Assembly (NCBI GenBank): GCA_020441545.1
Contig: JAGRLZ010000148.1
Coordinates: 1 to 38,086 of the forward strand
DNA: 38,086 nucleotides
From: Xanthobacteraceae bacterium
Lineage (GTDB): Bacteria; Pseudomonadota; Alphaproteobacteria; Rhizobiales; Xanthobacteraceae
Reading direction: 5' to 3'
Shown one piece after another: positions 8,407 through 16,549 of this stretch. Position numbers and translations under genes: made by a program. A model generated the notes under the pieces. It did no database searches. It was not told the origin of the DNA and saw only the letters and a program-made list of their open reading frames with translations. Positions within the stretch are counted from its first letter, which is position 1. Each line of letters starts with the position of its first letter.

Positions 8407-8448
8407 GTGCCGGAGGAATAGGTACCGGGGGAGCAGAAGAACACCCTC

Positions 8449-8606
8449 GCCGTCATTGCGGGCACCTGGATCAACGCCGCAAGCGCGCTCCCGCGCGTCT
8501 TCGACGCGATCCGGTGTTGTCCGGGCACAGGTTCCATGAAGCAATCCGGAAGGCCATCAGGCAGGAGCTGGATCGCTTCGGAACCACCGCTCCTCGCAAT
8601 GACGGC
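8449..8606. repeat. Dispersed intergenic repeat with 12-bp terminal inverted arms
   Basis: GCCGTCATTGCG at 8449-8460 and CGCAATGACGGC at 8595-8606 are perfect inverted termini around a body containing 'gaagcaatccgg' and 'ctggatcgcttcggaac'. These are hallmark words of the intergenic repeats found in many copies in Bradyrhizobium and Rhodopseudomonas genomes. It lies between the convergent SDR and boxB genes and could fold into a long bidirectional stem. Family recognition is from memory. Confidence 0.7.
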
Positions 8607-8629
8607 CGAATGAACGGCCCCGGCCCGCA

Positions 8630-10075
8630 TCACGCCGCGATCTTCACATATTCGAAGTCGCCCGGCTTGTTGTCGATGCCGACCTTGGGGGCCGCGATCC
8701 AGCCCGCGAACCGGCCCGGCTCGCTCACCGGCCGCATCAGCGACTCGATGAAGTCGCCGTCGGCCTTCGAGGGCAGGTAGTCGTCGCGCACTTTGGCCCA
8801 GTCGGCGTCGTTCAGCAGCACCCCCTTCGGCGTCGCGTTGATGGCCTTGAACTCGCCGATGTCGCGGTGAAACGCGGTGTGCGGCAGCGCGAACCGGAAA
8901 TCGACGCCGGCCTTCTCGATGATCTTGTTCCAGCGCTCGACGCCCTTGGCGCAGTCACGGGTGTAGTCGTCGCGCAGCCGCATATTGAGCGCGGTCAGCG
9001 CCGGCTCGTCCACCATGGCGATGGCGCCGTCGACCAGCTTCGCCACCGGATAGATGTCTCCGGTCAGGCGATGGTCGTCGGCGATCCTGGTTTCCTGGAA
9101 ACGTCCCTTCAGCCCGGCATTGTAGAAGTTGGCGGCGTTGGTCGAGACTTCCGATCCGAACAGGTCGAGCGACAGCGAATAGTGCAGGTTCATCTTCTTC
9201 TGGATGGTCGGCAGGTCGATGACGCCGAGTGCCCGCACCTTGTCGATCTCGCTTGCGTCTTCGATGCCGGCGGCCTTCATCGCCTCGCAGGTCCGCTGCA
9301 GCACGCGGCCGACGCCGGTCTCGCCGACGAACATGTGGTGCGCCTCCTCCGTCAGCATGAAGCGGCAGGTGCGCGACAGCGGATCGAAGCCGGACTGCGC
9401 CAGGCTTTCGAGCTGCATCTTGCCGTCGCGGTCGGTGAAGAAGGTGAACATGAAGAACGACAGCCAGTCCGGCGTCGCCTCGTTGAAGGCGCCCAGCATG
9501 CGCGGGGCGTCCGCGTCGCCGGAGCGGCGGCGCAGCAGGTCGTCGGCCTCCTCGCGGCCGTCGCGGCCGAAATACTTCTGCAGCAGGTACACCATCGCCC
9601 ACAGGTGGCGGCCTTCCTCGACGTTGACCTGGAACAGGTTGCGCATGTCGTAGAGCGACGGCGCGGTCTTGCCGAGATGGCGCTGCTGCTCGACGGACGC
9701 GGGCTCGGTGTCGCCCTGGATCACGACGAGGCGGCGCAGCATGGCGCGGTATTCGCCCGGCACCTCCTGCCACGCCGGCTCGCCCTTGTGCTGGCCGAAA
9801 TTGACCTTGCGCTCGGCGTCCTGCGGCGCCAGCAGCACGCCCCAGCGATATTCCGGCATCCGCACGTAATCGAACCTGGCCCAGCCCCTGGGATCGACGC
9901 CCACCGCGGTGCGCAGGTAGACCAGCGATTCCTGGAAGCCCTCGGGGCCCATGTCGTTCCACCAGTCGAGATAGCCGGGATGCCAGCCCTCCAGCGCCTT
10001 CAGCACCTGGCGATCGGAGGCGAGGTCGACATTGTTCGGAATCCGGGTGGTGTAGTCGACGTTCATGATGGTCAT
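8630..10075 (-). CDS. boxB: Benzoyl-CoA 2,3-epoxidase, oxygenase subunit BoxB
   Basis: A 481-residue diiron oxygenase that inserts oxygen into the CoA-activated aromatic ring, forming 2,3-epoxybenzoyl-CoA, the central step of the aerobic box pathway. The expected iron ligands are all present: E124, E154 and H157 (in VEEGRH), D215, and E244 and H247 (in EEAHH). They sit at a constant offset of +4 from the ligand positions I recall for the Azoarcus enzyme. The start has AGGAG six bases upstream. It is the last gene of the minus-strand group after boxC, separated by 306 bases of repeats. The reductase BoxA that supplies electrons is not encoded next to it or anywhere in the window. Confidence 0.96.
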   Translation of the reverse strand: MTIMNVDYTTRIPNNVDLASDRQVLKALEGWHPGYLDWWNDMGPEGFQESLVYLRTAVGVDPRGWARFDYVRMPEYRWGVLLAPQDAERKVNFGQHKGEPAWQEVPGEYRAMLRRLVVIQGDTEPASVEQQRHLGKTAPSLYDMRNLFQVNVEEGRHLWAMVYLLQKYFGRDGREEADDLLRRRSGDADAPRMLGAFNEATPDWLSFFMFTFFTDRDGKMQLESLAQSGFDPLSRTCRFMLTEEAHHMFVGETGVGRVLQRTCEAMKAAGIEDASEIDKVRALGVIDLPTIQKKMNLHYSLSLDLFGSEVSTNAANFYNAGLKGRFQETRIADDHRLTGDIYPVAKLVDGAIAMVDEPALTALNMRLRDDYTRDCAKGVERWNKIIEKAGVDFRFALPHTAFHRDIGEFKAINATPKGVLLNDADWAKVRDDYLPSKADGDFIESLMRPVSEPGRFAGWIAAPKVGIDNKPGDFEYVKIAA

Positions 10076-10098
10076 GGCATGCTCCTGTTCAGTCCCGT

Positions 10099-10325
10099 GT
10101 CCCGGACGCGATGCTGCGCGAAGCGATGCATCGCGTCCGGGACCGTTTCAAACGCTGTCTTCGTTACGGTCCCGGTTCTGCACCGCATCACGACGTGCCG
10201 CGCTGCGCCCGGGACACGCTTTCGGCGGGGCGAATAGCGGGCGGTTTCGGGCGTCATTGCCGGACTTGATCCGGCAATCCATCATTCCTGAAAGACGGAT
10301 GCCCGGGTCGAGCCCGGGCATGACG
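10099..10325. repeat. Cluster of three hairpin repeats between boxC and boxB
   Basis: The 306-base gap holds three perfect inverted repeats. They are a 15-bp pair, GTCCCGGACGCGATG (10099-10113) and its complement at 10129-10143; ATTGCCGGA (10256-10264) with TCCGGCAAT (10270-10278); and ATGCCCGGG (10299-10307) with CCCGGGCAT (10313-10321). The last two are enclosed by CGTCAT...ATGACG termini. These are typical dispersed elements of this bacterial group. No gene is visible here. The hairpins could act as mRNA processing or termination points between boxC and boxB. Confidence 0.75.
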
Positions 10326-10381
10326 GCCCCGATAAAACGACCTCGCTCTACGCGCCACGTCCTACTCGCTATTCACTCCCC

Positions 10382-12076
10382 TCATACCCTCGTCATGTCG
10401 AACTGCGCACGCTCGCCGGTGCCGTAGCGGCGCAGAGCGCCGGTCTCGCCGACCGCGTTGGGGCGTTGGAAGATCCAGTTCTGCCACGCCGTCAGCCGCG
10501 CGAAGATTTTCGATTCCATGGTCTCCGGCCCGACGAAGCGCAGGTTGGCCTCCATGCCGGTGAGCGCGTCGGGCGAGAAGCTGGTGCGCTCCTCGAAGAA
10601 CACCCGCACCTCGTCGTCCCAGTCGATGTCGTCGAGCGCGAAGGTGACGAGGCCCAGTTCCTCGGCCGCTTCGGCATCGAGCGCTTCGCCGATCTTGTCC
10701 CTCGCGCCGTCGAGCTGCGCGGCATCGGCCTGGAAGCGCGACTCGAGCCGGGTCAACCCGTGGCTCATCGGATAGGGGCCGAAGTTCGCGGCCGTCAGCG
10801 CGATCGCCGGCGGCGGCCGGTTGTCGCCGTCGCGCGAGCCGATCAGCATGTAGGCGCGGTCGGCGGCGAACACGAGTTCGGCCAGCGTGCCGGCGAAGCA
10901 GGAGCCGGGCTCCACCAGCGTCACCAGCGTACGCGAGGTGACGTCGATGCGCTTCAACACCCGCTTCCAGAAATGCCGGATCTCGTTGACCAGCCAGTGG
11001 TCCCCGTTGGCCTCGAGAAAATCGTCATGGGCCATCACCGTCGCGCCATCGCCGTGCGACTTGAACACCAGCATCGCGATCCCGGGTTCGTTGATGCGCA
11101 GGTGCAGGATGGCGTCGTCGAGTTCGCGCGCCACCTGCAACGGCCAGAAGCCCGCGCCTTGCGCCGCGAGCCCGGCGATATCGGCCGGCGGCGGCGCCTC
11201 GGGCGCGGTGATGGTGAGGGTGGCGATGCGCTGGCCGCGATCGATCTCGACGTTGACGAAGCCATAACGCACGCCGCCGTCGTCGAAGCTGCGCGTCAGC
11301 GGCGTCAGCGCGACACCGTTGCCGTCGCCGTCGCCGTTGCGTCGCGAGGTTGCGGCCAGCGCCCTGGCGCGCTCGGCGACGCGGGCCTCGAGCCTGCTGT
11401 TCGGCGCGATCTCGTCGACCAGCCGCCACTGCACGGCGCGCTTTCCCTTGATGCCCTCCTCGATGGTGCAGAAATAGTCGGCGCGGTCGCGGCGCACCTT
11501 GCGCTTGTCGACCACGCGGGTCAGCCCGCCGGTGCCGGGCAGCACCGCCAGCAGCGGCACTTCCGGAAGCGCCACCGCCGCGGCGCCGTCATCGGCCATG
11601 ATGATGTGGTCGGTGGCGAGCGCAAGCTCGTAGCCGCCGCCGGCCGCGGTGCCGTTGACGACACAGATGTATGCCTGCCCCGAATTGGCGCTTGCATCCT
11701 CGATGCCGTTGCGGGTCTCGTTGGTGAACTTGCAGAAATTGACCTTGTGCGCATGGGAGGCGCCGGCCAGCATGCGGATGTTGGCGCCGGAGCAGAACAC
11801 GCGGTTCTTGCCCGAGCGCACCACCACGACCTTCACCCGCGGATGCTCGAAGCGCAGTCGCTGCACCGCGTCCGCAAGCTCGATATCGACGCCGAGGTCG
11901 TAGGAATTGAGCTTGAGCTGATAGCCTTCGAACAGGCCGGCATTCTCGTCGACATCCATGGTGAGCGTGGCGACCGCGCCGTCGACATGGAGCTTCCAGT
12001 GCCGGTAGCGGCTCGGGTCGGTCTGGAAATCGATCCGCGCGGCGCCGTTCGCGAGCGCCCGGTCTTCACCGGCCAT
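10382..12076 (-). CDS. boxC: 2,3-epoxybenzoyl-CoA dihydrolase (benzoyl-CoA-dihydrodiol lyase) BoxC
   Basis: A protein of about 564 residues in the crotonase superfamily. BoxC hydrolytically cleaves the ring of 2,3-epoxybenzoyl-CoA to 3,4-didehydroadipyl-CoA semialdehyde and formate. The N-terminal motif FQTDPSRYRHWKLHVDG matches the start of known BoxC proteins. Crotonase oxyanion-loop segments follow (FCSGANIRMLAGAS and VNGTAAGGGYELALATDH), and the second half is a further crotonase-like region ending in FDMTRV. The ATG at 12076 is chosen for family fit; ATG 12100 and upstream extensions are possible, and the ribosome-binding site is weak (AGGGTGG). It is followed by boxB after a repeat-filled gap and preceded by a DUF309 gene. 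Confidence 0.94.
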   Translation of the reverse strand: MAGEDRALANGAARIDFQTDPSRYRHWKLHVDGAVATLTMDVDENAGLFEGYQLKLNSYDLGVDIELADAVQRLRFEHPRVKVVVVRSGKNRVFCSGANIRMLAGASHAHKVNFCKFTNETRNGIEDASANSGQAYICVVNGTAAGGGYELALATDHIIMADDGAAAVALPEVPLLAVLPGTGGLTRVVDKRKVRRDRADYFCTIEEGIKGKRAVQWRLVDEIAPNSRLEARVAERARALAATSRRNGDGDGNGVALTPLTRSFDDGGVRYGFVNVEIDRGQRIATLTITAPEAPPPADIAGLAAQGAGFWPLQVARELDDAILHLRINEPGIAMLVFKSHGDGATVMAHDDFLEANGDHWLVNEIRHFWKRVLKRIDVTSRTLVTLVEPGSCFAGTLAELVFAADRAYMLIGSRDGDNRPPPAIALTAANFGPYPMSHGLTRLESRFQADAAQLDGARDKIGEALDAEAAEELGLVTFALDDIDWDDEVRVFFEERTSFSPDALTGMEANLRFVGPETMESKIFARLTAWQNWIFQRPNAVGETGALRRYGTGERAQFDMTRV

Positions 12077-12095
12077 GGGCCACCCTGTGCTGACA

Positions 12096-12168
12096 TGCAT
12101 GGTCTCAGGAAAATGAATAATAATGCATGTTATTGGAAGCGTCCAGCTTACGCCGCCGGAAGACTGCA
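12096..12168 (-). promoter_or_regulatory. TGCA-rich leader of boxC, candidate BoxR-responsive region
   Basis: Three TGCA tetramers lie in this short leader, at 12096-12099, 12124-12127 and 12165-12168. The middle one is the centre of the imperfect palindrome AATAATGCATGTTATT, in an AT-rich island. BzdR/BoxR-type regulators are known to recognise TGCA-based palindromes, but the canonical TGCA-N6-TGCA spacing is not present here, so the assignment is tentative. Confidence 0.35.
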
Positions 12169-12175
12169 TTTTGTT

Positions 12176-12733
12176 TCATGTTTCCGGCCCGAGCGGAAAG
12201 GCGACGAGCCGCGTCGGCGCCGCCATGGAATCGCCGCCGGCTTGCCGCAACGCATTCGCAAGCGCCGCCGCGGGGAACAGATCGGCGAAGCCGCTCCCGG
12301 CTCCGGCCGGCCGCCGCAGCCGCAATTCGTCGAGCCCGGCCAGCGCCTCGCCGAACAGCCGCGCCGCCGCGGTCGGCCGCGCCATCCGCAGTTTCAGGTT
12401 GCCATTGGCGACCTGGATGCAGGCGCGCAGCAGGATGCGCTCGCGCCCGCCCTGCGGCGCGGCCGCCCACACCGCCTCGAGGACATCGTGGCACTCCCAG
12501 AAGAAGCCGGCGTTGTTGAGCGCAAGCCCGTAGCGCAGCGCCGGATGCCGCGGCGGCACCGCGCCATCGAAACGCGCCGGCACCAGCGCCTTCACCGGCG
12601 CGAGGCGTTCGCGGTCGGCCTGAAGCGTTTCGCCGGGCACGAACGCCCAGCCCGGAAGCAGGAAGCCCGCCGACGACAGCGGCGGCGATGCGGGCGCGGG
12701 AGTCGTCCGGCCATCTCCCGGCTTGCGCGTCAT
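12176..12733 (-). CDS. DUF309 domain protein in the box gene group
   Basis: A 185-residue soluble protein of the DUF309 family, whose biochemical role is not established. The diagnostic helix is FWECHDVLEAVW (residues 78-89), containing the conserved E, H and E/W positions, followed by the second helical segment GRERILLRACIQVANGNLKLR. Its start overlaps the stop codon of the alpha/beta hydrolase gene by four bases (ATGA), so the two are translationally coupled. Placement between the hydrolase and boxC suggests a role connected with benzoyl-CoA metabolism, perhaps as a small-molecule or metal-binding helper, but that is inference from position only. Confidence 0.8.
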   Translation of the reverse strand: MTRKPGDGRTTPAPASPPLSSAGFLLPGWAFVPGETLQADRERLAPVKALVPARFDGAVPPRHPALRYGLALNNAGFFWECHDVLEAVWAAAPQGGRERILLRACIQVANGNLKLRMARPTAAARLFGEALAGLDELRLRRPAGAGSGFADLFPAAALANALRQAGGDSMAAPTRLVAFPLGPET

Positions 12734-13545
12734 GCCACGCGCGGCATGCCTTCATGCATGCGCAGGATGCGGTTGGCGAAGTCCGACAGCGCCGCCAGCG
12801 TCACGCCCGGCGCCTCGCGATGCGGCGAATGGCCGGCGGTCGCGATGGTGGTGACATCGACCGGGCAATAGCATTCCTCCTGCGCGATCTCGACCTGGCG
12901 CATGGTGCCGTACTGGTCGGCCGCGCCCTGCAGGATCGCCACCGGCACGCGGACGTAAGCCAGCGAGTCCGAGATATCCCAGTCGCGGAAGCGCGGATCG
13001 AGCCACGCCGCGTTCCAGCCGTAGAAGGCGTTGTCGACATCCTTGTGCCAGCGCGCCAGCTTCTCCCGCAGGCCACCGCTTTCGTAAGTCTGCCTGATCG
13101 CCGCGATCGACCGCACCGAGACATCCTCGACGACGAAATGCGGCGCGATCAGCGCGATGCCGCGGATGCGGTGATCCTGGATGCCGCCGGCATAGATCGC
13201 CGCGATCGAGGCGCCGTCGGAATGGCCGAGCAGGATGCCGCGCCGGAAGCCGATCGCATCCAGCACTTTCGGCAGCACATCGAGCGCCTCGACATGCATG
13301 TAGTCGGGCTGGCGCGGCAATCGCGCCGGGCTCGACGCGCCATAGCCCGCGCGCGAATAGACGAACACGCCGGCGCCGGTCGTCTCCGCCAGCTTGTCGG
13401 GAAAGTCGCTCCACAGGTCGACCGAGCCGAGTCCTTCATGCAGCATGACGATGGTCGGCGCGTCGCCGGGCGCGGGCCCGATCATGCGATATTCGAGTTC
13501 GCTGTCGCCGATGCTGAGAACGCCGGAGGGCTTCAGGCTCGTCAT
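12730..13545 (-). CDS. Alpha/beta hydrolase in the box gene group
   Basis: A 271-residue alpha/beta-fold hydrolase with a complete apparent triad: nucleophile S109 in GHSDGAS, acid D210 in GAADQYG, and base H239 in GHSPHRE. The oxyanion segment is MLHEGLGSVDLW. There is no signal peptide, so it is cytoplasmic. It has a strong ribosome-binding site (AGAGGAG five bases before the ATG) and overlaps the downstream DUF309 gene by four bases. Position between benzoate-CoA ligase and boxC suggests action on a ring-cleavage intermediate or a CoA-thioester/ester side product. The exact substrate cannot be read from sequence. Confidence 0.87.
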   Translation of the reverse strand: MTSLKPSGVLSIGDSELEYRMIGPAPGDAPTIVMLHEGLGSVDLWSDFPDKLAETTGAGVFVYSRAGYGASSPARLPRQPDYMHVEALDVLPKVLDAIGFRRGILLGHSDGASIAAIYAGGIQDHRIRGIALIAPHFVVEDVSVRSIAAIRQTYESGGLREKLARWHKDVDNAFYGWNAAWLDPRFRDWDISDSLAYVRVPVAILQGAADQYGTMRQVEIAQEECYCPVDVTTIATAGHSPHREAPGVTLAALSDFANRILRMHEGMPRVA

Positions 13546-13561
13546 GTCGCTCCTCTCGCCT

Positions 13562-13657
13562 GGTTGTCACGCCGCAAGGTTGTCACGTCGCAAGGCTGTC
13601 ACGTCACAAGGCTGTCACGTCACAAGGTTGTCACGTCGCAAGGCTGTCACGCCGCGC
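13562..13657. repeat. Six-copy 16-bp tandem repeat
   Basis: Six contiguous 16-bp units begin at 13562, 13578, 13594, 13610, 13626 and 13642, with consensus GGYTGTCACGYCRCAA. Units 3 and 4 (GGCTGTCACGTCACAA) are identical; the others differ at one to four positions, and the last is degenerate at its 3' end. The array lies upstream of the alpha/beta hydrolase start and downstream of the benzoate-CoA ligase stop. The repeated TGTCACG core could present an array of regulator half-sites, or could simply be slippage-derived DNA. There are no spacers, so it is not a CRISPR array. Confidence 0.9.
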
Positions 13658-13745
13658 GAGCGGCAAGCCAACAAACATTGGCAACTGCCGCACCCATGCC
13701 TGACTTTATCCCCCGTCCTTGCGGGATATTATCAAACCCGCGTCA

Positions 13746-15296
13746 TCAGGCGAGTTGGTTGTCGCGCAACTTGAAGCGCTGGATCTTGCCGGTGGCGGTT
13801 TTCGGCAGCGCCTCGACCACCTCGATCCAGCGCGGATACTTCCACGGGCCCACCGCCTGCTTGACATGCTCCTTCAAGGCGTCGTGCAGCCCTGCCTGCG
13901 ATGCGCCCGGCTTCAGCACCACGAAGGCTTTCGGCTTCAGCAGTCCCTCGCCATCGGCTTCCGGCACCACGGCGGCCTCGAGGATCGCGGGATGGGTGAT
14001 GAGCGCGCTCTCCACCTCGAACGGCGACACCCAGATGCCCGACACCTTGAACATGTCGTCGGCGCGGCCGCAATAGGTGTAGCGCCCCTCGGCATCGCGC
14101 ACATACTTGTCGCCGGTGCGGGTCCAGTGGCCGGCGAAGGTCGTGCGGCTCTTGCTGCGCTGGTTCCAGTAGCCCTCCGCGGCCGACGGCGCGTTGACCA
14201 GCAGTTCGCCGACCTCGCCATCGGCGACATCGGCGCCGTTCTCGTCGACCAGCCGCACCTCGTAGCCCGGCACCGGGCGTCCCGAGGTGCCGTATTTCAC
14301 GTCGCCCGGCGCGTTGGACAGGAAGATATGCAGCAGTTCGGTGGAGCCGACACCATCGAGGATGTCGACGCCGAACCGCTGCCGCCAGGTCCTGCCGACC
14401 GATTCCGGCAACGCCTCACCGGCCGAGATGCAGAGGCGCAGCCGCGCACCGCCGCCAGCGTCACGAAGCGTCTCGTCGTTCAGCATCGCCGCAAACAAGG
14501 TCGGCACGCCGAAGAAGAGGGTCGGATGATAGCGCTGCATCAGTTCGAACATGCGCGCCGGCGTCGGCCGCTCGGCATTGAGCACCGTGCTGGCACCGAC
14601 CGCCATCGGAAACGTCAGCGCATTGCCGAGGCCGTAGGCGAAGAACAGCTTCGCCGCCGACAGAGCGAGGTCGTCCTCGCGGATGCCGAGCACCTGCCTG
14701 GCGTAAGTGTCGGCGGTCGCGGCAAGATTGGAATGCAGGTGGCGCACACCCTTCGGCATCCCGGTCGATCCCGACGAATAGAGCCAGAACGCGGGCTCCT
14801 CGGCATAGGTCGCGACCGTGGCGAAGCTGTCGCCCTCCCGCGCCAGTTCGTCGGCGAAGTTCGCCTGGTCCCGCACCTTGCCGCCGACGATCACGACACG
14901 GTCGAGGTCGGCCATGCGGCCCGCGACATTGCGCAAGGCCGGCCACAAAGCGTCCGAGACGAACAGCACGCGCGCCCGGCAATCGGCGAGGATATAGGCG
15001 TACTGCTCCGGCGTGAGCATCGTGTTGAGCGGCACCGGCACCACGCCGGCGCGCATCGCGCCAAGAAACATCACGGGAAAATCCACGGTGTCGAGCATGA
15101 TCATGGCGACACGCTCCTCGCGCCGCACGCCAAGGCGGCGCAGCAGGTTGGCGGCCTTCCGGCTCCGCCGCTGCAACTCGCCATAGGTCAGCTCAGACTC
15201 GGTATCGGTGAAGGCGAGCTTGTCGCCGCGCCCTTCCGCGACATTGCGGTCGAGCAGCCAGGTCACCGCGTTGTAGGACTCCGGCAGCCCGGTCAT
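13746..15296 (-). CDS. bclA: Benzoate-CoA ligase
   Basis: A 516-residue ANL-superfamily acyl-CoA synthetase that would activate benzoate with ATP and CoA to benzoyl-CoA. The P-loop-like A3 motif is YSSGSTGMPKGVRH (173-186), A5 is DGVGSTE, A7 is TGDKY, and A10 is PKTATGKIQRF, with catalytic K504. The sequence around AKLFFAYGLGNALTFPM is characteristic of benzoate-CoA ligases. The start has GAGGG six bases upstream. It is divergent from boxR with a 263-base intergenic region, and precedes the hydrolase-DUF309-boxC-boxB series. Related aryl acids (for example 2-aminobenzoate or a hydroxybenzoate) remain possible substrates, but the box context favours benzoate. Confidence 0.93.
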   Translation of the reverse strand: MTGLPESYNAVTWLLDRNVAEGRGDKLAFTDTESELTYGELQRRSRKAANLLRRLGVRREERVAMIMLDTVDFPVMFLGAMRAGVVPVPLNTMLTPEQYAYILADCRARVLFVSDALWPALRNVAGRMADLDRVVIVGGKVRDQANFADELAREGDSFATVATYAEEPAFWLYSSGSTGMPKGVRHLHSNLAATADTYARQVLGIREDDLALSAAKLFFAYGLGNALTFPMAVGASTVLNAERPTPARMFELMQRYHPTLFFGVPTLFAAMLNDETLRDAGGGARLRLCISAGEALPESVGRTWRQRFGVDILDGVGSTELLHIFLSNAPGDVKYGTSGRPVPGYEVRLVDENGADVADGEVGELLVNAPSAAEGYWNQRSKSRTTFAGHWTRTGDKYVRDAEGRYTYCGRADDMFKVSGIWVSPFEVESALITHPAILEAAVVPEADGEGLLKPKAFVVLKPGASQAGLHDALKEHVKQAVGPWKYPRWIEVVEALPKTATGKIQRFKLRDNQLA

Positions 15297-15446
15297 GGCC
15301 GGCCCTCGACCCCCGTGATGAACACACGGCCCGCAACGGAAGCAAGCCTCGCGACAAAAGCACCCGTGGCAGCAACGAGAGAGATCACGGCCTCCTCCCG
15401 GTCGGATTGTTCTGAATTATATTTCACATCAAGTCACCTGCCGCGC

Positions 15447-15494
15447 TTGCTGTCAATCTTCCCCGGCATTATGTTTCCAGTTCGCATGTGCGAA
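15447..15494 (+). promoter_or_regulatory. Putative boxR promoter with overlapping operator palindrome
   Basis: A sigma-70-like pair, TTGCTG (15447-15452) and TATGTT (15470-15475) spaced by 17 bases, reads toward boxR. Five bases further lies the near-perfect palindrome TTCGCA-TG-TGCGAA (15481-15494), which would cover the transcription start, the classic place for an autorepressor. On the other strand a TATAAT (15416-15421) could serve as the -10 element for the divergent ligase gene. BoxR is the obvious candidate binder; this is inference. Confidence 0.5.
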
Positions 15495-15559
15495 GCCAAA
15501 CCTGAATCGAGCGAAGTCCGAATCGACACGTCTGCGGCGGGATATGCGAAAAGGCGGGG

Positions 15560-16477
15560 ATGACAGACTCATCGGATTCCGAAGACCGTTTCCTTGAAGA
15601 ACTCGGTCAGCGCGTGCGCACCATGCGCGCCCTGCGTGGCATGTCGCGCAAGGTTCTCGCCAAAGTCTCCGGCATCTCGGAGCGCTACATCGCCCAGCTC
15701 GAAAGCGGCAAAGGCAACGTCTCGATCGTGCTGCTGCGCCGCGTCGCCAACGCCACGGGCGCGCATCTCGAAGACCTGGTCCCCTCCGGCGCGCCCGCGC
15801 CGGAATGGCCGGTGATCCGCGACCTGCTGCGCAAGGCATCGCCGCGGCAGATCGCCCACGCCAAGGACGTGCTGGCCGGACAGGGCGGCAATGGCGGATC
15901 GCCGCGGCAGCCGGCGCCGCTCGCCGGCATCGCGCTGATCGGCCTGCGCGGCGCCGGCAAATCGACGCTCGGCCGCAAGCTCGCCGGGCAGATCGGCTGG
16001 AGCTTTGTCGAACTGAACAAGGAGATCGAGCGGCAGAACGGCCTGTCGGTCGCCGAAATCATCGCGCTCTACGGCCAGGAGGGCTTCCGGCGCATGGAGC
16101 AGGCGGCGCTCGGGCAATTGCTGGCGCGCCACGAGCCGATGGTGCTGGCGACCGGCGGCGGCATCGTCTCCGAGCCCCTCACCTTCGACCTCATCCTGTC
16201 GTCGTTCCATACCGTCTGGCTGAAGGCCGAGCCGGAAGAACACATGGCGCGGGTGCGCCGCCAGGGCGACCTGCGACCGATGGCCGACGATCGCTCGGCG
16301 ATGGCCGAGCTGCGCACCATCCTGTTGAGCCGCGAGCCGCTCTATGCGCGCGCCGCCGCCGTGGTCGATACCGCAGGGCAGACCGTCGATGCCGCCGCCG
16401 CCCGACTGTTGAGCGCCGTCGCGCCGGTGCTGTCGCCGGAGTCGGGCGCCTTCCATCCGCGCGTCGTCGCGTCGTGA
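15560..16477 (+). CDS. boxR: Benzoyl-CoA-responsive regulator BoxR (HTH plus shikimate-kinase-like domain)
   Basis: A 305-residue two-domain regulator. Residues 13-75 are an XRE-type helix-turn-helix (GQRVRTMRALRGMSRKVLAK, then ERYIAQLESGKGNVS). A linker of about 45 residues follows. Residues 120-300 resemble shikimate kinase, with Walker A GLRGAGKST (128-136), ATGGGIV and the lid-like RRQGDLRPM. This architecture defines BzdR/BoxR, repressors that bind benzoyl-CoA through the kinase-like domain. It is divergent from benzoate-CoA ligase, as expected for the local regulator of the ligase, boxC, boxB and possibly the ABC importer. It is preceded by GGCGGGG and an apparent autoregulatory promoter. 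Confidence 0.95.
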   Translation: MTDSSDSEDRFLEELGQRVRTMRALRGMSRKVLAKVSGISERYIAQLESGKGNVSIVLLRRVANATGAHLEDLVPSGAPAPEWPVIRDLLRKASPRQIAHAKDVLAGQGGNGGSPRQPAPLAGIALIGLRGAGKSTLGRKLAGQIGWSFVELNKEIERQNGLSVAEIIALYGQEGFRRMEQAALGQLLARHEPMVLATGGGIVSEPLTFDLILSSFHTVWLKAEPEEHMARVRRQGDLRPMADDRSAMAELRTILLSREPLYARAAAVVDTAGQTVDAAAARLLSAVAPVLSPESGAFHPRVVAS

Positions 16478-16549
16478 GCACAATGCGGGCGCACGATTCG
16501 GGCGTCAGGTTCCCGTCATCGCGGATGATCGGGGCGTCCATGCCCCCAA

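Noticed and set aside
8867..10237. A 456-codon open frame antisense to boxB
   Set aside because: BoxB on the opposite strand has its full set of iron ligands; this frame has no recognisable domain.
10466..12871. An 801-codon open frame antisense to boxC and DUF309
   Set aside because: Composition is typical of shadow frames, and boxC is unmistakable on the other strand.
13562..13657. A CRISPR array
   Set aside because: The repeats are contiguous 16-mers with no spacers, and no cas genes are present.
15560..16477. A shikimate kinase (aroK)
   Set aside because: The kinase-like half is fused to an N-terminal HTH domain and lies beside benzoate genes, which identifies BoxR.
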